Assembly: GCA_024362935.1 (NCBI GenBank)
Contig: JANCRA010000177.1
Span: 124,001-188,000 of the forward strand
Reading direction: 5' to 3'
Source: Setophaga petechia
Taxonomy: Eukaryota; Chordata; Aves; Passeriformes; Parulidae
DNA: 64,000 nt
The translations under genes and the position numbers were made by a program. The stretch's first letter is position 1. The number at the start of each line of letters is the position of its first letter. Positions 20,888 to 30,396 of this stretch are shown here, piece after piece. The notes below the pieces were generated by a model that worked only from the letters and a program-made list of their open reading frames with translations, had not been told where the DNA came from and made no database searches.

Positions 20888-21522
20888 TGTCCTGGGTTGG
20901 CTGTATGATGCTTTTATCCCCAATCGTCTTGTTCTGTTTGTGCCAAATAGTAAATTTACACCTTTAAGACTTATTGCAGACAGTGAAGAAAGAGAGAAAA
21001 TGCAGGTTTTTTTTTTCCTCCAGATACTCCTGTCACTCCCCCACATTCCTTCTACGAGCCAGCAGTAGTTGTCTGCAGAAGACGACGGACAGAGCACTTC
21101 TTAGCTTTTTAGTTAGTTTTCAGCTAGCTGAAGCAAAGAAGTTCCCTGGACTGTTTTTTCCTCTTTTTTTTTTTTTCCCTTTTTCTTTAGACCTTTTGAA
21201 ACCTGCTCTAGATTAAACACTCAAGGAAGCACCGGCAGCTCACATTTCTGGCCCACCGGGCCGAGCCTAGCCTGCGACAATTCCAGCACTGGAGAGACTG
21301 ATCAGAGACTGAGTGAGCTGCAACCCGAAGAGAAAGTTTTCTCTCATTGTTTGATATTGTTTTAGTTTTATTGTTTAATAAACAGTTTTTTTTCCACCTT
21401 TCTCCAAAGAAGTACTGTTTTCCTCCCGGACCAGTTAAAAGAGGGAGGGGCCGATTAGATCTGTTTTCTCACTAGAGCTACTTTGAAGAATTTTTTTCCC
21501 AAATTTACTCTAAACCTAAACA
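20888..21522 (+). repeat. ERV-L 3' LTR
   Basis: 635 bp from TGTCCTGGGTTGGC to CTAAACCTAAACA. The polyadenylation signal in gtttAATAAAcag is near 21,375. GG dinucleotides are common here, unlike in the interior. The base after its CA end is where ERV-B LTR sequence resumes (gtcctataag). Confidence 0.85.
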
Positions 21523-21778
21523 GTCCTATAAGACAAAGTCCACCCAGCGAACAAAGCAGAGCCCCCCCCCTTCTCCTTCAAGACCACCAGAACAGGATAG
21601 GTCATCCCGAGAGGAGAAGAAATAAAAGACCAGCCCCAGAAAGGGCGTTGCCGACTTTTGAGAGCAGAATTCTCTCAGTCGCCCAGCGCTGAACTTTTGC
21701 TTGTCACTGCTTGCTTTATAATCGAATAAATTCTGATTGGGAAAAGAAATTTACATGGTAAGATTCTTCCTTATAACA
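21523..21778 (+). repeat. ERV-B 5' LTR, 3' part only
   Basis: Matches 15,107-15,361 and 29,319-29,573, starting at gtcctataagac and ending CTTATAACA. It differs from the 3' LTR by at least six changes over 257 bp (extra C near 21,570, ggGcg, agAAt, agCgc, atcGaa, ttccTt). Confidence 0.9.
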
Positions 21779-21780
21779 AA

Positions 21781-21798
21781 TGGTGCCGTGACGGATCC
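21781..21798 (+). other. ERV-B primer binding site, tRNA-His-like
   Basis: TGGTGCCGTGACGGATCC begins 2 bases after the LTR end. It matches the 3' end complement of tRNA-His except for a short gap in the middle. Confidence 0.65.
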
Positions 21799-22153
21799 AG
21801 GAAACGGGGCCCAGAGACTTTGGGGAGGCGCCCCCACCCCTTTTGGTGGGCTCCGGAGATCCTTGGGCCACCCGGTAACCTGGACCTGACGAACCTAAAT
21901 TCGGTGAGCAAGCAAAAGAGTATAGCGGTAACCCTGTAAACTTTGTGCACGAAGATCCGAGCGAAGATGCAGGACGCGTGAGTATATGGGTGAACCGCTC
22001 GGTTGGGGTTGGGATCCCAGGGCACGGTGAATGAGACGTCCAACTGCGGACGAAGTGAAAGGGACCCTCCAGTAGTGCGGTTCTCGTAGCCCGCGAGGGA
22101 GCGAGCCACGACCGAGGGGTTGTGTGTGTGTGTGTGTGGAGGTGCCTTGGAAG

Positions 22154-22492
22154 ATGGGGCAGAAGGAAAGCAAGCCTTCTGATCCCATGGGGGAGGGCCC
22201 CTGGTTACCCTCAATACCAAAGGATAGTCCATTAGGATTAATGCTTAAGTATTGCGATGATTTTTCCTCCAGAAAGGGGAAAGATAAGGCAAAAATGATT
22301 AATTATTGTATGGTAGTATGGGGCGGTAAGAAGCTGGAGTCAGGAAATGTATATTGGCCCCTTTTCAGATCCTCCGAGGATGGGGTCTGTCAATGAAACA
22401 ATGTGAATTCTAAAGAGCCAGTGAACCTGGAAGAGAGTGCTTATGCTAAATTATGGTTGGTAGAAAGTAATGAAAAAAAAAAAAAAAAAAAA
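22154..22492 (+). pseudogene. gag: ERV-B gag, matrix part
   Basis: ATG 22,154 begins MGQKESKPSD, a myristoylation context typical of gammaretroviral matrix. The frame reads to TGA at 22,394-22,396, where TGG would fit, and continues beyond it to a run of 21 A (22,473-22,493). There the frame changes to that of the rest of gag. A (TG)n run lies just upstream (22,118-22,138). Confidence 0.75.
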
Positions 22493-22493
22493 A

Positions 22494-23645
22494 GAGACTA
22501 GATTGTTCCCCCTTAAGGGAAGTCAAGGGGAGGAAGACAGAAAGAAAAAGTCTCGACTAGAGGAAGAAACTCTTATTTACCCTCCCCCGTATGTACCACC
22601 ACCAGCCCCTCCCATACCCCTTCCAAACATACCTTCGGCATCTGCTCCTAATCAACAGCAGGTCACGAACTCCCTGGATTGAAGGAGGCATACTCGGAGT
22701 CAGATGAGGACAGTAATTGAGGAAGGAGAGAGCAGTGGGTTGTTCCCTCTCAGGGAAATAGCATTAGGAGGACCCCAAGCTGGGATGGGGTTTGTCACTG
22801 TCCCGTTGAACTCGGGAGGTGTGCGCGAATTTAAGAAAGAGATGGGAAAATTATTAGAAGACCCTATAGGAGTGGCAGAAAGGGTGGATCAGTTCCTAGG
22901 GCCAAACATATATACTTGGGTGGAAATGCAGTCCATTTTAGGCATCCTATTTACAACAGAGGAAAGAGGGATGATCAGAAGAGCTGGGATGAGGATTTGG
23001 GACACCCAGAATGTTCAAGGTCCTGTGGCTGATGTGAAATGGCCCTTACAAAATCCCAATTGGAACAATCAGAACCCCAACCATCGTGGTCATGTGCAGG
23101 ACTTAAGAGCTATCATAATCCAGGGCATACGAGAGGCCGTGCCCCGGGGACAAAATATAAGCAAGGCATTCAGAGAGTGCCAAGGAAAAGACGAGACCCC
23201 CACTGAATGGTTGGAAAGATTAAGGAAAAGCTTTCAGTTATACTCAGGGGTGGATCTGGACACGCCAATGGGGCAAGCACTCCTGAAAACACAGTTTGTA
23301 GCTAAATCATGGGATGACATTCGAAAGAAACTAGAAAAGTTAGAGGATTGGCAGGACAGAGGACTTGATGAATTGCTTAGGGAGGCCCAGAAGGTATATG
23401 TTAGACGGGAGGAGGAGGCACATAAAAGGCAGGTTCGGATGATGGTGGCGGCAGTCAGGGAGGGACAGCGAAACAACCCTCCACCACGGGAAAGAAATGG
23501 CATGAGGAGAGGGCCCCGGGATTTAGGAGGGCCCCCAACTGGAGGGAAAGAAGGAGCAGTGTGCTACTATTGTGGTGGGAAAGGACATATGAAGAGGGAA
23601 TGTCGAAAGAGGCTTAGGGATGAGAAAATGAGTAAAGAGGATTAG
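22494..23645 (+). pseudogene. gag: ERV-B gag, proline-rich, capsid and nucleocapsid part
   Basis: After the A-run, a Pro-rich segment (22,570-22,660) ends at TGA 22,680-22,682. The capsid then reads in the same frame: PLREIALGG (22,746), FVTVPLNSGGVREFKKEM, and the major homology-like part EWLERLRKSFQLYS (23,206). The nucleocapsid has one CCHC box, CYYCGGKGHMKREC, near 23,561. It ends at TAG 23,643-23,645. The capsid-nucleocapsid stretch itself (22,704-23,645) is open for 313 codons. It is related to ERV-C gag (shared WDDIRKKLEKL-type block). Confidence 0.85.
23643..23645 (+). promoter_or_regulatory. Gag-pol UAG readthrough context of ERV-B
   Basis: gat TAG gga gat caa ggg: the gag stop is followed in the same frame by the protease. 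UAG followed by G and a purine-rich spacer is the arrangement used by gammaretroviruses for about 5 percent readthrough. The downstream pseudoknot was not computed. Confidence 0.65.
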
Positions 23646-24056
23646 GGAGATCAAGGGCTCTATCTATTGGGGACCCAAATGTCATCGGAGCCCTTGGTAA
23701 AACTCAGAGTGGGTCCTCAGCACACCCCCATAACCTTCCTTGTAGATACAGGGGCCAAGAGATCAACAGTTCAATCTTTGCCCCCAGGATGCAAGATCTC
23801 ATCTTCCACAGTACAGGTTATTGGGGCAAGGGGAGAACCTTTCAAGGTTCCTGTAATTGAAGATGTTTTAATAGAATCAGAGAAGAAAATGGGGGTGGGA
23901 TCACTGTTATTAGTCCCCAAAGCTGATTACAATTTATTAGGAAGAGATTTAATGGTGGAATTAGGGACAAATATAAATATTGAAGAAAAACAGTTGAAAG
24001 TCCAGTTGCGCCCCTTACGGGTCACTGACGAAGAGAAAATCAACCCAGAAGTCTGA
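23646..24056 (+). pseudogene. pro: ERV-B protease, pol then deleted
   Basis: Continues in the gag frame after the UAG. Active site DTGAKRST at about 23,746-23,769 and LLGRDLMVELG near 23,934 (flap and C-terminal protease motifs). The frame ends at TGA 24,054-24,056. RT sequence does not follow: by 24,094 the DNA already encodes the segment before RNase H. Confidence 0.85.
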
Positions 24057-24093
24057 TATAACAGACACAAGGCTTCTGAAATATGAGAGCATT

Positions 24094-24886
24094 TTGCTCT
24101 CGTCTTCTCGGTTGAAACTTGAAACCACCTCTCTGCAAAACCCCGCAGAATTCCTGTTTGGAGATCCACAGGAAAATTTAACTCATGACTGCCTACATAG
24201 TATAGAAAAACAAACGAAAATTAGGCCAGACCTCGAAGAAGAAGAACTGGAAGAGGGAGAAAGGCTATTTGTGGATGGGTCCTCTAGGGTTGTCAAGGGA
24301 AAGCAAATCTCTGGATATGCGGTTGTGGGAGGTAAAAGAAAAAAAAAAAGAAAAAAAAAATTTAGAAACAATAGAATCTGGACCTCTGAGTCGTAGTTGG
24401 TCAGCCCAGGCCTGTGAGTTATATGCAGTATTGCAGGCCTTGAAACTTTTGGGAGCTAAAGTTGGGACCATTTATACGGACTCAAAGTATGCCTTTGGAG
24501 TGGTACATACTTTTGGGAAAATTTGGGAAGAAAGAGGGTTAATAAACTCCCGAGGAAGAGAATTAATACATCAGGAACTAATTACTCAGGTACTACAAGC
24601 TTTAAGAGGCCCAAAGAAAATAGCAATAGTACATGTTAAAGGACATCAAAAGGGCCTCTCCCATCTGACTAGAGGAAACAACACAGCAGACAAAGAAGTG
24701 AAGGAAGCTGCCCTCAGAAGATTCCAGGGTCAGGGAATAAAAAAACCACTAGATAATGAGAAAATTCATTTCCTGAGCTTCACAGCCCAGGAAAAGGACA
24801 AATCAGACGAAATGGGAATAAAAGACACTGGGGGCATTTGGAAATTGCCAGACGATAGGGAGGTGCTGCCAAAATCTATGGCCTGA
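24094..24886 (+). pseudogene. pol: ERV-B RNase H, frameshifted in an A-run
   Basis: LFVDGSSRV near 24,267 (first catalytic Asp) lies in frame 1. A purine run at 24,331-24,360 (two A-tracts) moves homology to frame 2: SAQACELYAVLQALK, then YTDSKYAFGVVHTFG near 24,475 and HVKGHQKG near 24,635, ending at TGA 24,884. RNase H is otherwise complete. The absence of any RT motif upstream shows that an internal deletion removed the polymerase domain (roughly 1.4 kb judging by ERV-C pol). Confidence 0.85.
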
Positions 24887-25507
24887 AGAATAATGCAGCA
24901 ACTGCATGACCAGACTCATTGGGGAACCCAAGCCTTAGTAGATCAATTTACTATTAAGTACATGTGTATAGGAATTTATGATATAGCAAAACAAGTAGTT
25001 ATGGGATGTATAACATGCCAAAGAGTTAATAGACATAAAGTTAGAGAAAGGATTCCAGGAGGAAGGGAATTAGCACACCAGCCCTTTTCACATGTACAAA
25101 TAGATTTTACCGAACTACCAAAAGTAGGGAGATACAAGTACTTATTGGTATTGGTAGATCATCTAACCCACTTTGTAGAAGCATACTCTACATCGCGGGC
25201 TACTGCAAATGTGGTGATTAAAACCTTGTTAGAAGAAATAATCCCCAGGTATGGAATAGTAGAAATACTAGACTCTGATAGGGGCCCCCATTTTGCAAAC
25301 AAGGTAATGAGAGAGGTAACCATGGCCTTAGGCACTAAATGGCAATATCACACCCCTTGGCATCCTCAAAGCTCAGGGAGGGTGGAAAGGGCAAATGGAG
25401 AAATCAAGAAGCAACTCACCAAACTCATGGTAGAAACTAAAATGTCTTGGGTCAGATGTTTACCCATGGCACTGCTAAACATTAGAACCCGACCCAGGAC
25501 GATGTAG
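24887..25507 (+). pseudogene. pol: ERV-B integrase, zinc and catalytic core
   Basis: Zinc-binding HHCC part (HDQTHWG near 24,904, then CITCQ). Catalytic Asp 25,103 (QIDFTELP), Asp 25,277 (SDRGPHF) and Glu 25,385 (SGRVERANGEIKKQ), with the canonical 35-residue gap between the last two. Same frame as RNase H after TGA 24,884. Ends at TAG 25,505-25,507 with a frameshift to the C-terminal part. Confidence 0.88.
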
Positions 25508-25947
25508 GAATCTCTCCTTTTGAAATGCTTTATGGAATGCCTTACGACTTAGAACTCTCGGGAAACCATCCTTGTATACAAGATAGTCAAATTCAGAGTT
25601 ATATACAACAGTTAATGAAACAGAGGGTACAATTAAAGCGAAAAGGGCTATTGGTACAAAGACCCCCCTTGGATGTAATGATGCATAAACTTAAACCCGG
25701 AGACAGAGTTCTAATTAAGACTTGGAAAGAGACAACCCTAACACCCCAATGGGAAGGTCCCTATGTTGTTCTGTTTACCACAGAAACAGCCATCCGAACT
25801 GCTGAAAAAGGCTGGACACATGCCAGTCGGGTGAAAGGACCCATCACTGCAGACACCCCTTGGGAGGGGACCAGTCGCCCTGGAGATCTACGGTTAACTC
25901 TTCGGAAGGCACAGAAGCCTGCGCCCGCGGCTAATGTGAATGACTGA
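25508..25947 (+). pseudogene. pol: ERV-B integrase C-terminal domain
   Basis: In frame 1: MLYGMPYDLE (25,525), LKPGDRVLIKTWKE (25,690) and the WEGPYVVL motif (25,750), the SH3-like GPY/F end of gammaretroviral integrase. It ends at TGA 25,945-25,947 and overlaps the next ORF by 8 bases. Confidence 0.85.
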
Positions 25948-26593
25948 ATTAGGGGACAGAGAGCTATACCGACTGAGACTCTTGGTAAGAAAACCCCTAC
26001 AGGAACTGGAACGGGAGTTAGAGTGTCCTCTACCATGGAAAACCTGGAATGAACTGACACTTGCTCTTTCAGTAGTGGCTGAAGTGAGGCGAGAATTATT
26101 CGATTGCACCGAGTGTCTTAAATGTCGGGAATCTTCTTGCCGGGCGTGGGTAAAAATCTTTTGCGGGGGCTGTAAAAACAAATGGTGGATTTTCCAGTCA
26201 CAGTTGGTGGGAAGCACATGGTGTCTTACTTGTGATTGGCATTGGAGAAGAGCAAATCCATTAAGAGCCTTAAGAGAATTTATAAAGATCCCTGGAGGGC
26301 GGGAGATCCCCGACAGAGAAGCAGCGTCACTAGTTGAAAACCTAGAACAGAGAAGGAATTGGGCCCTAGTGTGGGAACTCCAACACCAATTGCATAGGAT
26401 TACAAGCCAAAACCGGACAGTCGTATTAATTACCTTGTGTAAGAAGGGAATCCACGTTCCTCTGGTGTGGCAAGTGAGGCCTGACGAGTGGAATACCACG
26501 ATTCGCCGCTATTCCCGAGTTCATAAACAACAAAAACGTAAAGAACGTAGGGAAGAACGACGCAACTCTAGGAAATCGAGAGAAAGGGAATAA
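25940..26593 (+). CDS. ERV-B accessory ORF, Cys-rich with basic tail, unknown
   Basis: An intact 217-codon ORF between pol and env in a provirus whose other genes are broken. The start is fixed by a TGA at 25,937-25,939 directly before ATG 25,940. It overlaps the pol stop by 8 bases in another frame. An N-terminal Leu/Glu-rich helical part (residues 1-50) is followed by eight ordered Cys: C56, C59, C62, C67, C75, C78, C95, C98, plus H101, in CxxC pairs like a zinc-binding fold. A Trp-rich middle follows. Residues 190-217 are strongly Arg/Lys/Glu (KQQKRKERREERR), like a nuclear or RNA-binding signal. No signal peptide or membrane segment. I do not recognise the family. Position and composition recall small regulatory proteins of complex retroviruses, but that is inference only. 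Confidence 0.7.
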   Translation: MTELGDRELYRLRLLVRKPLQELERELECPLPWKTWNELTLALSVVAEVRRELFDCTECLKCRESSCRAWVKIFCGGCKNKWWIFQSQLVGSTWCLTCDWHWRRANPLRALREFIKIPGGREIPDREAASLVENLEQRRNWALVWELQHQLHRITSQNRTVVLITLCKKGIHVPLVWQVRPDEWNTTIRRYSRVHKQQKRKERREERRNSRKSRERE

Positions 26594-26929
26594 AGACAGA
26601 GGGTGAACCCTAAGTAGGTGTGAGACTTAGGTCCTGTAAAGCTCGCTAGGGACGGCAGAGTTCATCATAAAACCAAGGAGATCCTTTGCCTGGAGGCCAG
26701 ACAGCCTGCCCTTAGGAGTGGGGGCAGGAGTTAAGGACATAGCCCAAATAATGCACCCCCTGAAGACTACCCCTGCTGCTGAGAAGATAATGATCCCTGC
26801 AGACCGATGCACCCGGGCTGGCAGGCGAGGCAGAGAGGTAAGGGTTAGTGGGGGAGAGCAATGGGCCATAGGAATAAAAACAGAGCACAGGAAAGCTCCA
26901 GATAAAAGAGGTATGATTACGAAAGGTGA
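26594..26929 (+). other. ERV-B pol-env spacer
   Basis: Between the accessory ORF stop and the last stop (TGA 26,927-26,929) upstream of the env frame. An 85-codon frame at 26,718-26,975 has no recognisable similarity and overlaps the env signal segment in another frame. Confidence 0.4.
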
Positions 26930-27660
26930 AAGAAATTTGTTGCTAGGAACCTGCCTGATTGGCGAGCTACCTTAATTATTATAATTCTGAGCCTCCCGGC
27001 TACATGGGGAAACCCCCTTCAGCCTTACAAAGGGAACCTGATCCCTGACTGGTCTCAGGCCTTTTTGAGGTCTACCGGATCTATGGGGGATACCACAGGT
27101 TTAAATTTACTAACATTAGTACTGCATGATGGTCTGCCGTACGCTAGACACGAATGGAAGAAGCAGGAAACCTGGCAGCTCCAAGGAGTAGTGGGAGAAC
27201 AAATTAATATTGGATGTCGAATGGTTAATGGGTCTGATTATACTAACGCAATTACAATCAGTGTTTCCATGAGTCAGGAGGATAAACAAATAGAGTGTAA
27301 ATACCCAATTGCACGAGACTGCTGGCAAAACTTCACATTAACTCACACAGCAGAGATAGTCTGCCTCTGGTCAAATGATACACAGGGCCTTTCTTTTAAA
27401 TTTATAATAGCTGCTAAAACACACTCTACCACTATTGAACCTCACATTATCACCACTCCACCTACACCACCAGTCATACTCACCCCAAAAATTTTCAAAA
27501 TAGGACCTTATATAATCAGGAAAACTGGTCAACAACAAATATTATTCAATCCAGCATGGTCCCTCAAGCAGGTCGAACTGCTGATGCAAACCAATGTTCA
27601 GACATCCAGCCAGCATGTTCTCTGTTTTTGCAAACATCCTTTGAAGGCTGGACCACTTGA
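26930..27660 (+). pseudogene. env: ERV-B env: signal segment and single Ig-like surface domain
   Basis: The frame opens after TGA 26,927. A hydrophobic leader (ATLIIIILSLPATWG near 26,970-27,010) is followed by the mature surface domain LNLLTLVLHDGLPYARHEW, GEQINIGC and DCWQNFTL...VCLW. There is one such domain where ERV-A has two. No in-frame ATG lies between the upstream stop and the leader, so env probably starts from a spliced upstream exon or the ATG was lost. Homology leaves this frame near 27,600 and continues in frame 1, where a TGA (27,658) precedes the basic LRKR cleavage-like residues. Confidence 0.8.
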
Positions 27661-28032
27661 CTCCGGAAACGCAGCTCTTTTAAAACAAGGAAACTTAGAG
27701 ATGTGACCGGTGTTCTAGGCACAGGATTGGGAATTCTGAATAGTATTGACTCGGAAGTACTAATGAGCAAATTGGCTGCTATGACTAGAGATCTGTCCAA
27801 ACTACAGCAACCACTGAAGTCATCTCTGTTAGCCTTGGGGACACACCAGTGGATGCTGTCAAATATTTTGCCAAATTGGGTAAAAGTAAATGTGAACGAT
27901 CATAAATTGGTGATTGATGCACTTAGTGCTACACAAAATAATATTAGTGCTACACAAAATAATAATCCTCAGCTGTATCCAGGCACAACTGCGGATGCAG
28001 TTGGTCTCTGCCTCGATTATAAGAGAAGGTGA
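27661..28032 (+). pseudogene. env: ERV-B env: fusion segment and first helix
   Basis: Frame 1: basic LRKRSSF, fusion-peptide-like VLGTGLGILNSIDSEVL (near 27,715) and ALGTHQWMLSNILPNW. A 15-18 bp local duplication (agtgctacacaaaataata, 27,929-27,965) and a frameshift end the reading at TGA 28,030. Matches ERV-A 9,730-10,010. Confidence 0.8.
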
Positions 28033-29083
28033 GGAAGGCACTTTCCCCACAGAAATTCAGAAAATAATCTAGGACAATGCCACTGAATTTGAAAGAGAAT
28101 TCCAATCCTGGTGGAAATTGGTGAATTTTACCTATAACGCTATTTCAAACACAGCTACTGCTTTTGTCCTAACCATACAAAATGCCTCTGTACATCCAGT
28201 TTTTCCTGTTATTGCATTAGGAGTAAACCATGACGGAGCTGTTCTCTATCCTACAGAACATAGAGGATGGGCCTGTCAGTTTGGAGATAAATGGCAAACT
28301 GTTGATTTGGAATCTTACATTGTCCGAGAACAATTGGGGTTTATCTGTGAGGGTAATGTGATTATAGTTCAAGATATTTGTTTAGACATGGAGCAAAATA
28401 TCTGTCAATTTGAGATTCGTCCTAACGAGGCTTCTAAAACAGTTCTTGTATATATAGGTAATGGGTGTGCATGTTTTAGAACTATTTGTGACTCTGTGCT
28501 TATAGATAATATTGTGGTAGATACAAAAAATCACTCAAACTTCTGTACTTGCAACTTTACTAAGATTACAGGGTGTGACATTACTTATGAAGCTACAGTT
28601 ACCTCTCACTACCTATTGCAATCCAACTATACACTGATTCACAAACTACTGCCCACCCCGATTGGGATGGACAACACCCTAGTGAGACAACTGTTGCTCC
28701 ATCAAGACCTGATCAAAATCCTCGAGAAAATCAAGAAGAACGGACAGAAGACCCTGGTGACTGTTCATCATGACGTAGGAAAAATACACCGAATTATAGA
28801 GACGGTGAAGCAGGATGGCGAGTATAAGTGGTGGGATACTCTCTTTGGCTGGACCCCCACTACCACAGGTGTCCTAAATAGTATATGCCATCCCATTGTT
28901 GTTCTTTTCATTCTGGCTGTACTTGGTTTTATTCTGTTAGTAATTCTATTTGTTATGAATTGGGATATGAGGAAAAAGCTAAGGAAATTAGTGCCTATAA
29001 TTAATGCACATATTTTAACAGACGAAGCAGCTTATTTAACACTTGCTAGGAATGAACTAAAAAGATTTAATGAACAAAATTGA
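28033..29083 (+). pseudogene. env: ERV-B env: ectodomain, membrane anchor and tail
   Basis: An open 321-codon run from 28,118 after a short broken part. It has many Cys (CACFRTIC, CTCNFTKITGC), several N-linked sites (NFT, NHS, NYT) and a Leu/Lys-rich helical region (LHQDLIKILEKIKK). A single hydrophobic membrane span of about 25 residues lies near 28,885-28,960, followed by a cytoplasmic tail ending RFNEQN. It is the best-preserved copy of this env type in the window. Confidence 0.85.
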
Positions 29084-29087
29084 TAAT

Positions 29088-29104
29088 AAAAAGAGATGGG
29101 GGAA
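29088..29104 (+). other. ERV-B polypurine tract
   Basis: AAAAAGAGATGGGGGAA immediately before the 3' LTR start at 29,106; the standard plus-strand primer position. Confidence 0.75.
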
Positions 29105-29105
29105 T

Positions 29106-29573
29106 TGTAATAAGTAGCAATATGTTTGTTCATTAGTTAAATTAATAGCTGAATAATTCTTACAATATAAAAGCAATAGCTAAATAGTTGAGTTTGCTTG
29201 TAACTGTAACAATAGCCGACCTGGCAAGAATTGCTGAGCTTGCAGAAACGTATAGTGCTTAGAATTGCTTAGCTTGCAGAAAATGTATAGTGCTTTGGAA
29301 ACATATGGTTATAGTTAAGTCCTATAAGACAAAGTCCACCCAGCGAACAAAGCAGAGCCCCCCCTTCTCCTTCAAGACCACCAGAACAGGATAGGTCATC
29401 CCGAGAGGAGAAGAAATAAAAGACCAGCCCCAGAAAGGGGGTTGCCGACTTTTGAGAGCAGAGTTCTCTCAGTCGCCCAGTGCTGAACTTTTGCTTGTCA
29501 CTGCTTGCTTTTATAATCAAATAAATTCTGATTGGGAAAAGAAATTTACATGGTAAGATTCTTCTTGATAACA
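29106..29573 (+). repeat. ERV-B 3' LTR
   Basis: 468 bp, TGTAATAAGT to TTGATAACA; two differences from 14,894-15,361. Confidence 0.93.
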
Positions 29574-29680
29574 GGCAGGAATGCCCAGCAGCCCAGCTTG
29601 CCTGCACAGGCAGCAGGAAGGCCTGGAGAGCCAAGATTGGCTTTTCATACTGGAACCACACTGTCAGTCAGTGCTGGTCA
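29574..29680 (+). repeat. 107-bp flank duplicated after the ERV-B LTR (copy 2)
   Basis: Same as 15,362-15,468. Here it continues into single-copy-looking DNA upstream of the HYDIN-like exons, so this is probably the original location. Confidence 0.85.
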
Positions 29681-30396
29681 TGTTTCTCCAGGTAGAAAAT
29701 GCCTTGAAGCCCATAGTCCATAGGCACAGCCTGTTCTGTGTTTCTGTCCCTTTTGGCAAGCTGATTGCTCTCATGGTTTTATGATTCTTCCTTGCTGCTT
29801 TACTGCCCATTTAATTTCTCTTTGCCATCTCCTTGTTCTAGGGATGGTCTTGCTGTGTTCCTTCCTTCTTTTCCTTTCAGGTTTGCTTTTATTCCTACTG
29901 AGGCCACAGTATTTGCTCTCCTCTCTTGCTGCTCTGCCTGCCTGACTATATCCCCACAACGTCCCTACCCAAACCTGATCTGCTCGAAGGGAATTTCTTC
30001 CTTCCCCCAGGATAATGTGTTGGTTTGCTTTTAGGTAGCACATTCCCCCTCTGGAACATGACAACTTCATGGCTGTGTGCAAGGCAGAAGCCAGCAGGTT
30101 TTTTGGCCTTGTTGAATATGCAGATGACTTGGTTCAGGGGCTCTGTCTCCATCCTGCTGGTGCTGACCTGCTGGGCCCTTCCTTCCCAGCAGGCACTGCC
30201 CTACTGGCCCTGGCCAAAATGCTGGAGGCAGACAGAAGGGATTCAAGTTGAGCCTTGTGAATGATGTGCCTGTGCCTGCAGAGCTGGAAGTGCTTTGGGA
30301 AAGGGGCCAGGGAGGGATGTCAGCAGGGCACAGACAGGTCTCCTCTCGTCCTGTTTCCACAAGTGGCAGAATCATCATTTGCTGTCTGTGCTGCAG
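29681..30396. other. Upstream of first HYDIN-like exon, no exon seen
   Basis: C/T-rich intron-like sequence. No HYDIN-type exon is recognisable here. The end is a good acceptor (gctgtctgtgctgcag at 30,381-30,396). Confidence 0.5.

Larger units (their letters stand above)
15469..21522 (+). mobile_element. ERV-L: class III provirus, G-to-A hypermutated, 5' end missing
   Basis: Interior plus 3' LTR of an ERV-L type element without env. Gag and pol lie in one uninterrupted reading frame from 15,484 to 20,739: about 54 in-frame stops but no frameshift. Most stops stand where Trp is expected (TGG to TAG, TGA or TAA). I count 3 GG dinucleotides in 18,661-19,620 (960 bp) but about 29 in 15,481-16,080 (600 bp). 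The 3' LTR ends at the point where the truncated ERV-B 5' LTR begins, so ERV-L inserted into that LTR. Its own 5' LTR and leader are gone; the left edge joins the 107-bp flank. Confidence 0.9.
21522..29573 (+). mobile_element. ERV-B: gammaretrovirus-like provirus with accessory ORF
   Basis: Order: truncated 5' LTR, His-type primer site, gag, UAG, pro, RNase H, integrase, accessory ORF, env, polypurine tract, 3' LTR. RT is deleted between about 24,060 and 24,100. Gag and pol are gammaretrovirus-like (one frame with a stop between them, one CCHC box). Env is of the family found in ERV-A, not of the ERV-C type. The 5' LTR lost its first 212 bp to the ERV-L insertion and is more diverged from the 3' LTR than the copy at 14,894 is. 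Confidence 0.92.
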
